In this document: piece by piece, positions 11,896 through 23,643 of the stretch | Position numbering within the stretch: position 1 is the first letter of the stretch | Layout: each line of letters begins with the position of its first letter | NCBI RefSeq assembly: GCF_029227915.1 | Contig: NC_079884.1 | Coordinates: 31,560,001 to 31,624,000, forward strand | Direction: 5' to 3' | Source: Hydractinia symbiolongicarpus | Taxonomy: Eukaryota > Cnidaria > Hydrozoa > Anthoathecata > Hydractiniidae | DNA length: 64,000 bases | The notes under the pieces: model-generated | What the model was told of the DNA's origin: nothing | The model's database searches: none | The model's input: the letters and a program-made list of their open reading frames with translations, nothing else | Translations under genes and position numbers: made by a program

Positions 11896-14800
11896 CACTT
11901 TTGATGAGACGCTGAATAAAAGAAGTTTAATCGCCGGCAAACGAAAACCCGCGACTTCCCGTAAATCCCGGATTCGGCCTGCATAGTCAAAAGTATACAA
12001 AGAAAGTACCCAGGGATTAAACTCATTTTCCGAACGATTTTTTAAATTATTTTTTCAACACTAAAACGCATGAGACTTGTAGTTTTTAGAAATGTTTTCA
12101 TTTTTGATGATGCGCTTAATGAAAGTGGTTTAATCGCCGGCAAACGAAAACCCGCCATTTCCCGTAAACCCCGGACTCGGCCCGTATTGTCAAAAGGATA
12201 CAAACAAAGTACCCAGGGTGTAAACTCATTTCCCGAACGATTTTTTAAATTATTAGTTCACCACTAAAGCCCATGAGACTTGTAGTTTTCAAAAATGTTT
12301 TCATTTTTGATGAGACGTTGAATAAAAGAAGTTTAATAGCCGGCAAACGAAAACCTGCGATTTCCCGTAAATCCCGGACTCGGCCCGTATAGTCAAAAGT
12401 ATACAAAGAAAGTACCCAGGGAGTAAACTCATTTCCCGAACGATTTTTTAAATTATTTTTTCACCACTAAAACGCATGAGACTTGTAGTTTTCAGAAATG
12501 TTTTCATTTTTGATGATGCGCTTAATGAAAGTGGTTTAATCGCCGGCAAACGAAAACCCGCGATTTCCCGTAAATCCCGGGCTTGGCCCGTATAGTCGAA
12601 TGTATACAAAGAATGTACCCTGTGAGTAAACTCATTTCCAGAACAATTTTTTAAATTATCTTTTCACCACCAAAACGCATGAGACTTGTAGCTTTCAAAA
12701 ATGTTTTCATTTTTGATGAGACGCTGAATAAAAGAAGTTTAATCGCCGGCAAACGAAAACCTGCGATTTCCCGTAAATCCCGGACTCGGCCCGTATAGTC
12801 AAAAGTATACAAAGATAGTACCCAGGGTGTAAACTCATTTCCAGAACGATTTTTTAAATTATTATTTCACCACTAAAGCCCATGAGACTTGTAGTTTTTA
12901 AAAATGTTTTCATTTTTGATGAGACGCTGAATAAAAGAAGTTTAATCGCCGGCAAACGAAAACCCGCGACTTCCCGTAAATCCCGGATTCGGCCCGTATA
13001 GTCAAAAGTATACAAAGAAAGTACCCAGGGAGTAAACTCATTTCCCGAACGATTTTTTAAATTATTTTTTCACCACTAAAACGCATGAGACTTGTAGTTT
13101 TCAGAAATGTTTTCATTTTTGATGATGCGCTTAATGAAAGTGGTTTAATCGCCGGCAAACGAAAACCCGCGATTTCCCGTAAATCCCGGGCTTGGCCCGT
13201 ATAGTCGAATGTATACAAAGAATGTACCCTGTGAGTAAACTCATTTCCAAAACGATTTTTTAAATTGTCTTTTCACCACCAAAACGCATGAGACTTGTAG
13301 CTTTCAAAAATGTTTTCATTTTTGATGAGACGCTGAATAAAAGAAGTTTAATCGCCGGCAAACGAAAACCTGCGATTTCCCGTAAATCCCGGACTCGGCC
13401 CGTATAGTCAAAAGTATACAAAGATAGTACCCAGGGTGTAAACTCATTTCCAGAACGATTTTTTAAATTATTATTTCACCACTAAAGCCCATGAGACTTG
13501 TAGTTTTTAAAAATGTTTTCATTTTTGATGAGACGCTGAATAAAAGAAGTTTAATCGCCGGCAAACGAAAACCCGCGACTTCCCGTAAATCCCGGATGCG
13601 GCCCGTATAGTCAAAAGTATACAAAGAAAGTACCCAGGGAGTAAACTCATTTCCCGAACAATTTTTTAAATTATTTTTTCACCACTAAAACGCATGAGAC
13701 TTGTAGTTTTAAGAAATGTTTTCATTTTTGATGATGCGCTTAATAAAAGTGGTTTAATCGCCGGCAAACGAAAACCCGCGATTTCCCGTAAATCCCGGGC
13801 TTGGCCCGTATAGTCGAATGTATACAAAGAATGTACCCTGTGAGTAAACTCATTTCCAAAACGATTTTTTAATATATCTTTTCACCACCAAAACGCATGA
13901 GACTTGTAGCTTTCAAAAATGTTTTCATTTTTGATGAGACGCTGAATAAAAGAAGTTTAATCGCCGGCAAACGAAAACCCGCCATTTCCCGTAAACCCCA
14001 GACTCGGCCGTATAGTCAAAAGTATACAAAGAAAGTACCCAGGGAGTAAACTCATTTCCAGAACGATTTTTTAAATTATTATTTCACCACTAAAGCCCAT
14101 GAGACTTGTAGTTTTTAAAAATGTTTTCATTTTTGATGATGCGCTTAATAAAAGTGGTTTAATCGCCGGCAAACGAAAACCCGCGATTTCCCGTAAATCC
14201 CGGGCTTGGCCCGTATAGTCGAATGTATACAAAGAATGTACCCTGTGAGTAAACTCATTTCCAAAACAATTTTTTAATATATCTTTTCACCACCAAAACG
14301 CATGAGACTTGTAGCTTTCAAAAATGTTTTCATTTTTGATGAGACGCTGAATAAAAGAAGTTTAATCGCCGGCAAACGAAAACCCGCCATTTCCCGTAAA
14401 CCCCAGACTCGGCCGTATAGTCAAAAGTATACAAAGAAAGTACCCAGGGAGTAAACTCATTTCCAGAACGATTTTTTAAATTATTATTTCACCACTAAAG
14501 CCCATGAGACTTGTAGTTTTTAAAAATGTTTTCATTTTTGATGAGACACTGAATAAAAGAAGTTTAATCGCCGGCAAACGAAAACCCGCCATTTCCCGTA
14601 AACCCCGGACTCGGCCTGTATAATCAAAAGTATACAAAGAAAGTACCCAGGGAGTAAACTCATTTCCCGAACGATTTCTTAAATTCTTTTTGCACCACTA
14701 AAACGCATGAGACTTGTAGTTTTCAAAAATGTTTTCATTTTTGATGAGACGCTGAATACAAGAAGTTTAATCGCCGGCAAACGAAAACCTGCGATTTCCG

Positions 14801-14938
14801 GTAAATGCCGGACTTGGCCCGTATAGTCAAAAGTATACAAAGAAAGTACCCAGGAAGTAAACTCATTTCCCGAACGATTTCTTAAATTCTTTTTGCACCA
14901 CTAAAACGCATGAGACTTGTAGTTTTCAAAAATGTTTT
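11896..14938 (+). repeat. 3.24-kb higher-order repeat, unit 2 (15 monomers)
   Basis: The unit is 3,043 bp long, 201 bp (one monomer) shorter than units 1 and 3. It opens with the same landmarks as unit 1: GATTCGGCCTGCATAG; TTCAACACTAAAACGC near 12,055; GATGATGCGC; TTGTCAAAAGGATAC; ATTAGTTCACC; AATAGCCGGC. The CTCAAACG / CATCAGACTTG monomers are missing, and trimeric monomers fill 12.4-13.7 kb instead. The 405-bp duplication lies near its end. Confidence 0.85.
13716..14525 (+). repeat. 405-bp (2-monomer) tandem duplication
   Basis: Two adjacent copies (about 13,716-14,120 and 14,121-14,525) share GATGATGCGCTTAATAAAAG (13,730 and 14,135), the altered tract TTTTTTAATATATC, and CCCCAGACTCGGCCGTATAG. 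A visible difference is CAAAACGATT in copy 1 against CAAAACAATT in copy 2. Repeated at +45,007. Confidence 0.85.
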
Positions 14939-17900
14939 CACTTTTGATGAGACGCTGAATAAAAGAAGTTTAATCGCCGGCAAACGAAAACCCGCGACTT
15001 CCCGAAAATCCCGGATTCGGCCTGCATAGTCAAAAGTATACAAAGAAAGTACCCAGGGAGTAAACTCATTTCCCGAACGATTTTTTAAATTATTTTTTCA
15101 ACACTAAAACGCATGAGACTTGTAGTTTTTAGAAATGTTTTCATTTTTGATGATGCGCTTAATGAAAGTGGTTTAATCGGCGGCAAACGAAAACCCGCCA
15201 TTTCCCGTAAATCCCGGACTCGGCCCGTATTGTCAAAAGGATACAAAGAAAGTACCCAGGGTGTAAACTCATTTCCCGAACGATTTTTTAAATTATTAGT
15301 TCACCACTAAAGCCCATGAGACTTGTAGTTTTCAAAAATGTTTTCATTTTTGATGAGACGCTGAATAAAAGAAGTTTAATAGCCGGCAAACGAAAACCTG
15401 CGATTTCCCGTAAATCCCGGACTCGGCCCGTATAGTCAAAAGTATACAAAGAAAGTACCCAGGGAGTAAACTCATTTCTCAAACGATTTTTTAAATTATT
15501 ATTTCACCACTAAAGCTCATGAGACTTGTAGTTTTTAAAAATGTTTTCATTTTTGATGAGACGCTGAATAAAAGAAGTTTAATCGCCGGCAAACGAAAAC
15601 CCGCAATTTCCCGTAAATCCCGACTCGGCCGTATAGTCAAAAGTATACAAAGAAAGTACCCAGGCAGTAAACTCATTTCCCGAACGATTTTTTAAATTAT
15701 TTTTTCACCACTAAAACGCATCAGACTTGTAGTTTTCAGAAATGTCTTCATTTTTGATGAGACGCTTAATGAAAGTGGTTTAATCGCCGGCAAACGAAAA
15801 CCCGCGATTTCCCGTAAATCCCGGGCTTGGCCCGTATAGTCAAAAGTATACAAAGAAAGTACCCAGGGAGTAAACTCATTTCCCTAACGATTTTTTAAAT
15901 TATTTTTTCACCACTAAAACGCATGAGACTTGTAGTTTTTAAAAATGTTTTCATTTTTGAAGAGACACTGAATGAAAAAAGTTTAATAGCCGGCAAACGA
16001 AAACCTGCGATTTCTCGTAAATCCCGGACTCCGCCCGTATTGTCAAAAGTATACAAAGAAAGTACCCAGGGTGTAAACTCATTTCCCGAACGATTTTTTA
16101 AATTATTTTTTCACCACTAAAACGCATGAGACTTGTAGCTTCAAAAATGTTTTCATTTTTGATGAGACGCTGAATAAAAGAAATTTAATCGCCGGCAAAC
16201 GAAAACCCGCCATTTCCCGTAAACCCCGGACTCGGCCCGTATTGTCAAAAGGATACAAAGAAAGTACCCAGGGTGTAAACTCATTTCCCGAACGATTTTT
16301 TAAATTATTATTTCACCACTAAAGCCCATGAGACTTGTAGTTTTCAAAAATGTTTTCATTTTTGATGAGAGGCTGAATAAAAGACGTTTAATAGCCGGCA
16401 AACGAAAACCTGCGATTTCCCGTAAATCCAGGACTCGGCCCGTATAGTCAAAAGTATACAAAGAAAATACCCAGGGAGTAAACTCATTTCTCAAACGATT
16501 TTTTAAATTATTATTTCACCACTAAAGCCCATGAGACTTGTAGTTTTTAAAAATGTTTTCATTTTTGATGAGACGCTGAATAAAAGAAGTTTAATCGCCG
16601 GCAAACGAAAACCCGCAATTTCCCGTAAATCCCGACTCGACCGTATAGTCAAAAGTACACAAAGAAAGTACCCAGGGAGTAAACTCATTTCCCGAACGAT
16701 TTTTTAAATTATTTTTTCACCACTAAAACGCATCAGACTTGTAGTTTTTAGAAATGTCTTCATTTTTGATGAGACGCTTAATGAAAGTGGTTTAATCGCC
16801 GGCAAACGAAAACCCCCGACTTCCCGTAAATCCCGGATTCGGCCCGTATAGTCAAAAGTATACAAAGAAAGTACCCAGGGAGTAAACTCATTTCCCAAAC
16901 GATTTTTTAAATTATTTTTTCACCACTAAAACGCATGAGACTTGTAGTTTTCAGAAATGTTTTCATTTTTGATGATGCGCTTAATGAAAGTGGTTTAATC
17001 GCCGGCAAACGAAAACCCGCGATTTCCCGTAAATCCCGGGCTTGGCCCGTATAGTCGAATGTACACAAAGAAAGTACCCAGGGAGTAAACTCATTTCCCG
17101 AACGATTTTTTAAATTATTTTTTCACCACTAAAACGCATCAGACTTGTAGTTTTCAGAAATGTCTTCATTTTTGATGAGACGCTTAATGAAAGTGGTTTA
17201 ATCGCCGGCAAACGAAAACCCGCGACTTCCCGTAAATCCCGGATTCGGCCCGTATAGTCAAAAGTATACAAAGAAAGTACCCAGGGAGTAAACTCATTTC
17301 CCGAACGATTTTTTAAATTATTTTTTCACCACTAAAACGCATGAGACTTGTAGTTTTCAGAAATGTTTTCATTTTTGATGATGCGCTTAATGAAAGTGGT
17401 TTAATCGCCGGCAAACGAAAACCCGCGATTTCCCGTAAATCCCGGGCTTGGCCCGTATAGTCGAATGTATACAAAGAATGTACCCTGTGAGTAAACTCAT
17501 TTCCAAAACGATTTTTTAAATTATCTTTTCACCACCAAAACGCATGAGACTTGTAGCTTTCAAAAATGTTTTCATTTTTGATGAGACGCTGAATAAAAGA
17601 AGTTTAATCGCCGGCAAACGAAAACCCGCCATTTCCCGTAAACCCCAGACTCGGCCCGTATAGTCAAAAGTATACAAAGAAAGTACCCAGGAAGTAAACT
17701 CATTTCCAAAACGATTTTTTAAATTATTATTTTACCACTAAAGCCCATGAGAGTTGTAGTTTTTAAAAATGTTTTCATTTTTGATGAGACACTGAATAAA
17801 AGAAGTTTAATCGCCGGCAAACAAAAACCCGCCATTTCCCGTAAACCCCGGACTCGGCCTGTATAATCAAAAGTATACAAAGAAAGTACCCAGGGAGTAA

Positions 17901-18181
17901 ACTCATTTCCCGAACGATTTCTTAAATTCTTTTTGCACCACTAAAACGCATGAGACTTGTAGTTTTCAAAAATGTTTTCATTTTTGATGAGACGCTGAAT
18001 AAAAGAAGTTTAATCGCCGGCAAACGAAAACCTGCGATTTCCCGTAAATCCCGGACTAGGCCCGTATAGTCAAAAGTATACAAAGAAAGTACCCAGGGAG
18101 TAAACTCATTTCCCGAACGATTTCTTAAATTCTTTTTGCACCACTAAAACGCATGAGACTTGTAGTTTTCAAAAATGTTTT
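14939..18181 (+). repeat. 3.24-kb higher-order repeat, unit 3 (16 monomers)
   Basis: The unit is 3,243 bp long and has the same landmark order as unit 1: GATTCGGCCTGCATAG; TTCAACACTAAAACGC near 15,098; GATGATGCGC; TTGTCAAAAGGATAC; ATTAGTTCACC; AATAGCCGGC; CTCAAACG near 15,479; CATCAGACTTG near 15,720. A second round of CTCAAACG / CATCAGACTTG monomers follows at 16.5-17.2 kb. Private changes include ATCGGCGGC near 15,177, CCCAGGCAG near 15,661 and CCCCCGACTT near 16,813. Confidence 0.85.
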
Positions 18182-19230
18182 CACTTTTGATGAGACGCTG
18201 AATAAAAGAAGTTTAATCGCCGGCAAACGAAAACCCGCGACTTCCCGTAAATCCCGGATTCGGCCCGCATAGTCAAAAGTATACAAAGAAAGTACCCAGG
18301 GAGTAAACTCATTTCCCGAACGATTTTTTAAATTATTTTTTCAACACTAAAACGCATGAGACTTGTAGTTTTTAGAAATGTTTTCATTTTTGATGATGCG
18401 CTTAATGAAAGTGGTTTAATCGCCGGCAAACGAAAACCCGCGATTTCCCGTAAATCCCGGGCTTGGCCCGTATAGTCAAAAGTATACAAAGAAAGTACCC
18501 AGGGAGTAAACTCATTTCCCTAACGATTTTTTAAATTATTTTTTCACCACTAAAACGCATGAGACTTGTAGTTTCAAAAATGTTTTCATTTTTGATGAGA
18601 CGCTGAATAAAAGAAGTTTAATCGCCGGCAAACGAAAACCCGCCATTTCCCGTAAACCCCGGACTCGGCCCGTATTGTCAAAAGGATACAAAGAAAGTAC
18701 CCAGGGTGTAAACTCATTTCCGGAACGATTTTTTAAATTATTATTTCACCACTAAAGCCCATGAGACTTGTAGTTTTCAAAAATGTTTTCATTTTTGATG
18801 AGACGCTGAATAAAAGAAGTTTAATAGCCGGCAAACCAAAACCTGCGATTTCCCGTAAATCCCGGACTCGGCCCGTATAGTCAAAAGTATACAAAGAAAG
18901 TACCCAGGGAGTAAACTCATTTCTCAAACGATTTTTTAAATTATTATTTCACCACTAAAGCCCATGAGACTTGTAGTTTTTAAAAATGTTTTCATTTTTG
19001 ATGAGACGCTGAATAAAAGAAGTTTAATCGCCGGCAAACGAAAACCCGCAATTTCCCGTAAATCCCGACTCGGCCGTATAGTCAAAAGTATACAAAGAAA
19101 GTACCCAGGGAGTAAACTCATTTCCCGAACGATTTTTTAAATTATTTTTTCACCACTAAAACGCATCAGACTTGTAGTTTTCAGAAATGTCTTCATTTTT
19201 GGTGAGACGCTTAATGAAAGTGGTTTAATC
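18182..19230 (+). repeat. 3.24-kb higher-order repeat, unit 4 (truncated by type II block)
   Basis: The fourth unit starts at CACTTTTG (18,182), 3,243 bp after unit 3. It runs through TTCAACACTAAAACGC near 18,339, GATGATGCGC, TTGTCAAAAGGATAC, AATAGCCGGC, CTCAAACG and CATCAGACTTG near 19,164. It then gives way to type II monomers at about 19.2 kb, where TTTTTGGTGAGACGC and GGCAAAGCAAAACCGGCG appear. It has CGGCCCGCATAG where units 1-3 have CGGCCTGCATAG. Confidence 0.8.
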
Positions 19231-19588
19231 GCCGGCAAAGCAAAACCGGCGATTTCCCGTAAATCCCGGGCTTGGCCCGTATAGTCGAATGTATACAAAG
19301 AAAGTACCCTGTGAGTAAACTCATTTCCCGAACGATTTTTTAAATCATTTTTTCACCATTAAAACGCATGAGACTTGTAGTTTTCAAAAATGTTTTCATT
19401 TTTGATGAGACGCTTAATGAAAGTGGATTAATCGCCGGCAAACGAAAAGCTGCGATTTCCCGTAAATCCCGGGCTTGGCCCGTATAGTCGAATTTATACA
19501 AAGAAAGTACCCTGTAAGTAAACTCATTTCCCGAACGATTTTTTAAATTATTTTTTCACCACTAAAACGCATGAGACTTGTAGTTTTC
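19231..19588 (+). repeat. type I to type II transition
   Basis: Monomers here lose the GATGATGCGC series and take the type II signature: GAGACGCTTAATGAAAGTGG followed by ATTAATCGCC, GGGCTTGG, CGAATG/CGAATTTATAC and ACCCTGTGAG or ACCCTGTAAG. No unique DNA marks the switch. Confidence 0.7.
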
Positions 19589-21210
19589 AGAAATGTTTTC
19601 ATTTTTGATGAGACGCCTAATGAAAGAAGTTTAATCGCGGCAAACGAAACCCCCCAATTTTCCGTAAATCCCGGGCTTGGCCTGTATAGTCGAATGTATA
19701 CAAAGAAAGTACCCTGTGAGTAAACTCATTTCCCAAACGATTTTTTAAATTATTTTTTCAGCACTAAAACGCATGAGACTTGTAGTTTTCAGAAATGTTT
19801 TCATTTTTGATGAGACGCTTAATGAAAGTGGATTAATAGCCGGCAAACGAAAAACCGCGATTTCCCGTAAATCCCGGGCTTGGCCCGTATAGTAGAATGT
19901 ATACAAAGAAAGTACCCTGTGAGTAAACTCATTTCCAAAACGATTTTTTAAATTATCTTTTCACCACTAAAATGCATGAGACTTTTAGTTTTCAAAAATG
20001 TTTTCATTTTTGATTAGACACTGAATAAAAGAAGTTTAATCACCGGCAAACGAAAACCCGCCATTTCCCGTAAATCCCGAGCTTCGCCCGTATAGTCAAA
20101 GGTATACAAAGAAAGTACCCAGGGGATAAACTCATTTCCTGAACGATTTTTTATATTATTTTTTCACCACTAAAACGCCTGAGACTTGTAGTTTTCAGAA
20201 ATGTGTTCATTTTTGATGAGACGCTTAATGAAAGAGGTTTAATCGCCGGCAAACGAAAACCAGCGATTTCCCGTAAATCCCGGGCTTGGCCCGTATAGTC
20301 GAATGTATACAAAGAAAGTACCCTGTGAGTAAACTCATTTCCAAAACGATTTTTTAAATTATCTTTTCACCACTAAAACGCATGAGACTTGTAGTTTTTA
20401 GAAATGTTTTCATTTTTGATGAGACGCCTAATGAAAGAAGTTTAATCGCGGCAAACGAAACCCCCCAATTTTCCGTAAATCCCGGGCTTGGCCTGTATAG
20501 TCGAATGTATACAAAGAAAGTACCCTGTGAGTAAACTCATTTCCCAAACGATTTTTTAAATTATTTTTTCAGCACTAAAACGCATGAGACTTGTAGTTTT
20601 CAGAAATGTTTTCATTTTTGATGAGACGCTTAATGAAAGTGGATTAATCGCCGGCAAACGAAAAACCGCGATTTCCCGTAAATCCCGGGCTTGGCCCGTA
20701 TAGTCGAATGTATACAAAGAAAGTACCCTGTGAGTAAACTCATTTCCAAAACGATTTTTTAAATTATCTTTTCACCACTAAAATGCATGAGACTTTTAGT
20801 TTTCAAAAAATTTTTCATTTTTGATTAGACACTGAATAAAAGAAGTTTAATCACCGGCAAACGAAAACCCGCCATTTCCCGTAAATCCCGAGCTTGGCCC
20901 GTATAGTCAAAGGTATACAAAGAAAGTACCCAGTGGATAAACTCATTTCCTGAACGATTTTTTATATTATTTTTTCACCACTAAAACGCCTGAGACTTGT
21001 AGTTTTCAGAAATGTGTTCATTTTTGATGAGACGCTTAATGAAAGAGGTTTAATCGCCGGCAAACGAAAACCAGCGATTTCCCGTAAATCCCGGGCTTGG
21101 CCCGTATAGTCGAATGTATACAAAGAAAGTACCCTGTGAGTAAACTCATTTCCAAAACGATTTTTTAAATTATCTTTTCACCACTAAAACGCATGAGACT
21201 TGTAGTTTTC
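19589..21210 (+). repeat. 811-bp (4-monomer) tandem duplication
   Basis: Copies at about 19,589-20,399 and 20,400-21,210 share strong private variants: ATCGCGGCAAACGAAACC (a base lost from CGCCGG), GGCCTGTATAG, TTCAGCACTAAAACGC, TTTTGATTAGACACTG, AACGCCTGAGACTTG and GAAATGTGTTC. Minor differences include AATAGCCGGC against AATCGCCGGC and AGTAGAATG against AGTCGAATG, so the exchange is recent but not the newest here. Confidence 0.88.
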
Positions 21211-22379
21211 AAAAATGTTTTCATTTTTGATGAGACGCTGAATCAAGGAAGTTTAATCGCCGGCAAACGAAAACCCGCCATTTCCTGTTAACCCCGGGCT
21301 TGGCCCGTATAGTCAAAAGTATACAAAGAAAGTACCCGGGGTGTAAATTCATTTCCCGTACGATTTTTTAAATTATTATTTCACCACTAAAACGCATGAG
21401 ACTTGTAGTTTTCAAAAATGTTTTCATTTTTGATGGGACGCTGAATAAAAGAAGTTTAATCGCCGGCAAACGAAAACCCGCGATTTCCCGTAAATCCCGG
21501 ACTCGGCCCGTATAGTCAAAAGTATACAAAGAAAGTACCCAGGGAGTAAACTCATTTTCCGAACGATTTTTTAAATTATTTTTCCACCACTAAAACGCAT
21601 GAGACTTGCAGTTTTAAAAAATGTTTTCATTTTTGGTGAGACGCTTAATGAAAGAGGTTTAATCGCCGGCAAACGAAAACCAGCGATTTCCCCTAAATCC
21701 CGGGCTTGGCCCGTGTTGTCGAATGTATACAAAGAAAGTACCCAGGGAGTAAACTCATTTCCCAAACGATTTTTTAAATTATTACTTCACCACTATAGCC
21801 CATGAGACTTGTATTTTTTAAAAATGTTTTTATTTTTGATGAGACGCTGAATAAAAGAAGTTTAATCACCGCCAAACGAAAACCCGCGATTTCCCGTAAA
21901 TCCCGACTCGGCCCGTATAGTCAAAAGTATACAAAGAAAGTACCCAGGGAGTAAACTCATTTCCCGAACGATTTTTTAAATTATTTTTTCACCACTAAAA
22001 CGCATGAGACTTGTAGTTTTCAGAAATGTTTTCATATTTGATGAGACGCTTAATGAAAGTGGCTTAATCGCCGGCAAACGAAAACCCGCAAATTCCCGTA
22101 AATCCCGGGCTTGGCCCGTATAGTCGAATGTATACAAAAAAAGTACCCGGTGAGTAAACTCATTTCCAAAACGATTTTTTAAATTATCTTTTTACCACTA
22201 AAACGCATGAGACTTGTAGTTCTCAAAAATGTTCTCATTTTTGATTAGACACTGAATAAAAGAAGTTTAATCACCGGCAAACGAAAACCTGCCATTTTCC
22301 GCAAATTCCGGGCTTGGCCCGTATAGTCAAAAGTATACAAAGAAAGTACCCAGGGAGTAAACTCATTTCCCGAACGATT
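21211..22379 (+). repeat. type II monomers, unordered
   Basis: About six monomers of mixed type II subtypes, including ACCCGGGGTG, GGTGAGACGC and GATTAGACACTG forms. No higher-order unit seen and no gene. Confidence 0.8.
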
Positions 22380-23643
22380 TTTTATATTATTTTTTCACCA
22401 CTAAAACGCATGAGACTTGTAGTTTTCAAAAATGTTTTCATTTTTGAAGGGACGCTGAATAAAAGAAGTTTAATCGCCGGCAAACGAAAACCCGCGATTT
22501 CCCGTAAATCCCGGACTCGGCCCGTATAGTCAAAAGTATACAAAGAAAGTACCCAGGGAGTAAACTCATTTTCCGAACGATTTTTTAAATTATTTTTTCA
22601 CCACTAAAACGCATGAGACTTGTAGTTTTCAAAAATGTTTTCATTTTTGATGAGACGCTTAATGAAAGAGGTTTAATCGCCGGCAAACGAAAACCAGCGA
22701 TTTCCCCTAAATCCCGGGCTTGGCCCGTGTAGTCGAATGTATACAAAGAAAGTGCCCAGGGAGTAAACTCATTTCCCGAACGATTTTTTATTTTTTTTTT
22801 TCACCACTAAAGCCCATGAGACTTGTAGTTTTTAAAAATGTTTTCATTTCTGATGAGCGCTGAATAAAAGAAGTTTAATCGCCGGCAAACGAAAACCCGC
22901 CATTTCCCGCAAATCCCGGGCTTGGCCCGTATAGTCAAAAGTATACAGAGAGAGTACACAGGGAGTAAACTGATTTCCCAAACGATTTTTTATATTATTT
23001 TTTCACCACTAAAACGCATGAGACTTGTAGTTTTCAAAAATGTTTTCATTTTTGAAGGGACGCTGAATAAAAGAAGTTTAATCGCCGGCAAACGAAAACC
23101 CGCGATTTCCCGTAAATCCCGGACTCGGCCCGTATAGTCAAAAGTATACAAAGAAAGTACCCAGGGAGTAAACTCATTTTCCGAACGATTTTTTAAATTA
23201 TTTTTTCACCACTAAAACGCATGAGACTTGTAGTTTTCAAAAATGTTTTCATTTTTGATGAGACGCTTAATGAAAGAGGTTTAATCGCCGGCAAACGAAA
23301 ACCAGCGATTTCCCCTAAATCCCGGGCTTGGCCCGTGTAGTCGAATGTATACAAAGAAAGTGCCCAGGGAGTAAACTCATTTCCCGAACGATTTTTTATT
23401 TTTTTTTTTCACCACTAAAGCCCATGAGACTTGTAGTTTTTAAAAATGTTTTCATTTCTGATGAGCGCTGAATAAAAGAAGTTTAATCGCCGGCAAACGA
23501 AAACCCGCCATTTCCCGCAAATCCCGGGCTTGGCCCGTATAGTCAAAAGTATACAGAGAGAGTACACAGGGAGTAAACTGATTTCCCAAACGATTTTTTA
23601 TATTATTTTTTCACCACTAAAACGCATGAGACTTGTAGTTTTC
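22380..23643 (+). repeat. 608-bp (3-monomer) tandem duplication
   Basis: Positions 22,380-23,035 match 22,988-23,643 with an offset of 608 bp and no difference seen. Shared private variants are TTTTTGAAGGGACGC, CCCGTGTAGTCGAATG, AGTGCCCAGGG and the long T tract following CGATTTTTTA. The left edge is the CCCGAACG/CCCAAACG difference near 22,375. The right edge is TTTTCAAAAATG against TTTTCAGAAATG. Confidence 0.9.

Larger units (their letters stand above)
1..18993 (+). repeat. 45-kb super-repeat, copy 1 segment
   Basis: All rare private variants in this segment recur 45,007 bp downstream in the same order, including GAGGCTTG near 1,931, the broken monomer near 8,254 and the 405-bp duplication near 13.7-14.5 kb. 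By eye I found nine base differences from copy 2, at 2,593, 3,669, 7,561, 9,215, 9,649, 10,954, 12,322, 12,633 and 17,733, and no net insertion or deletion. That is about 0.05% divergence, far below the many differences between neighbouring monomers. Confidence 0.95.
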
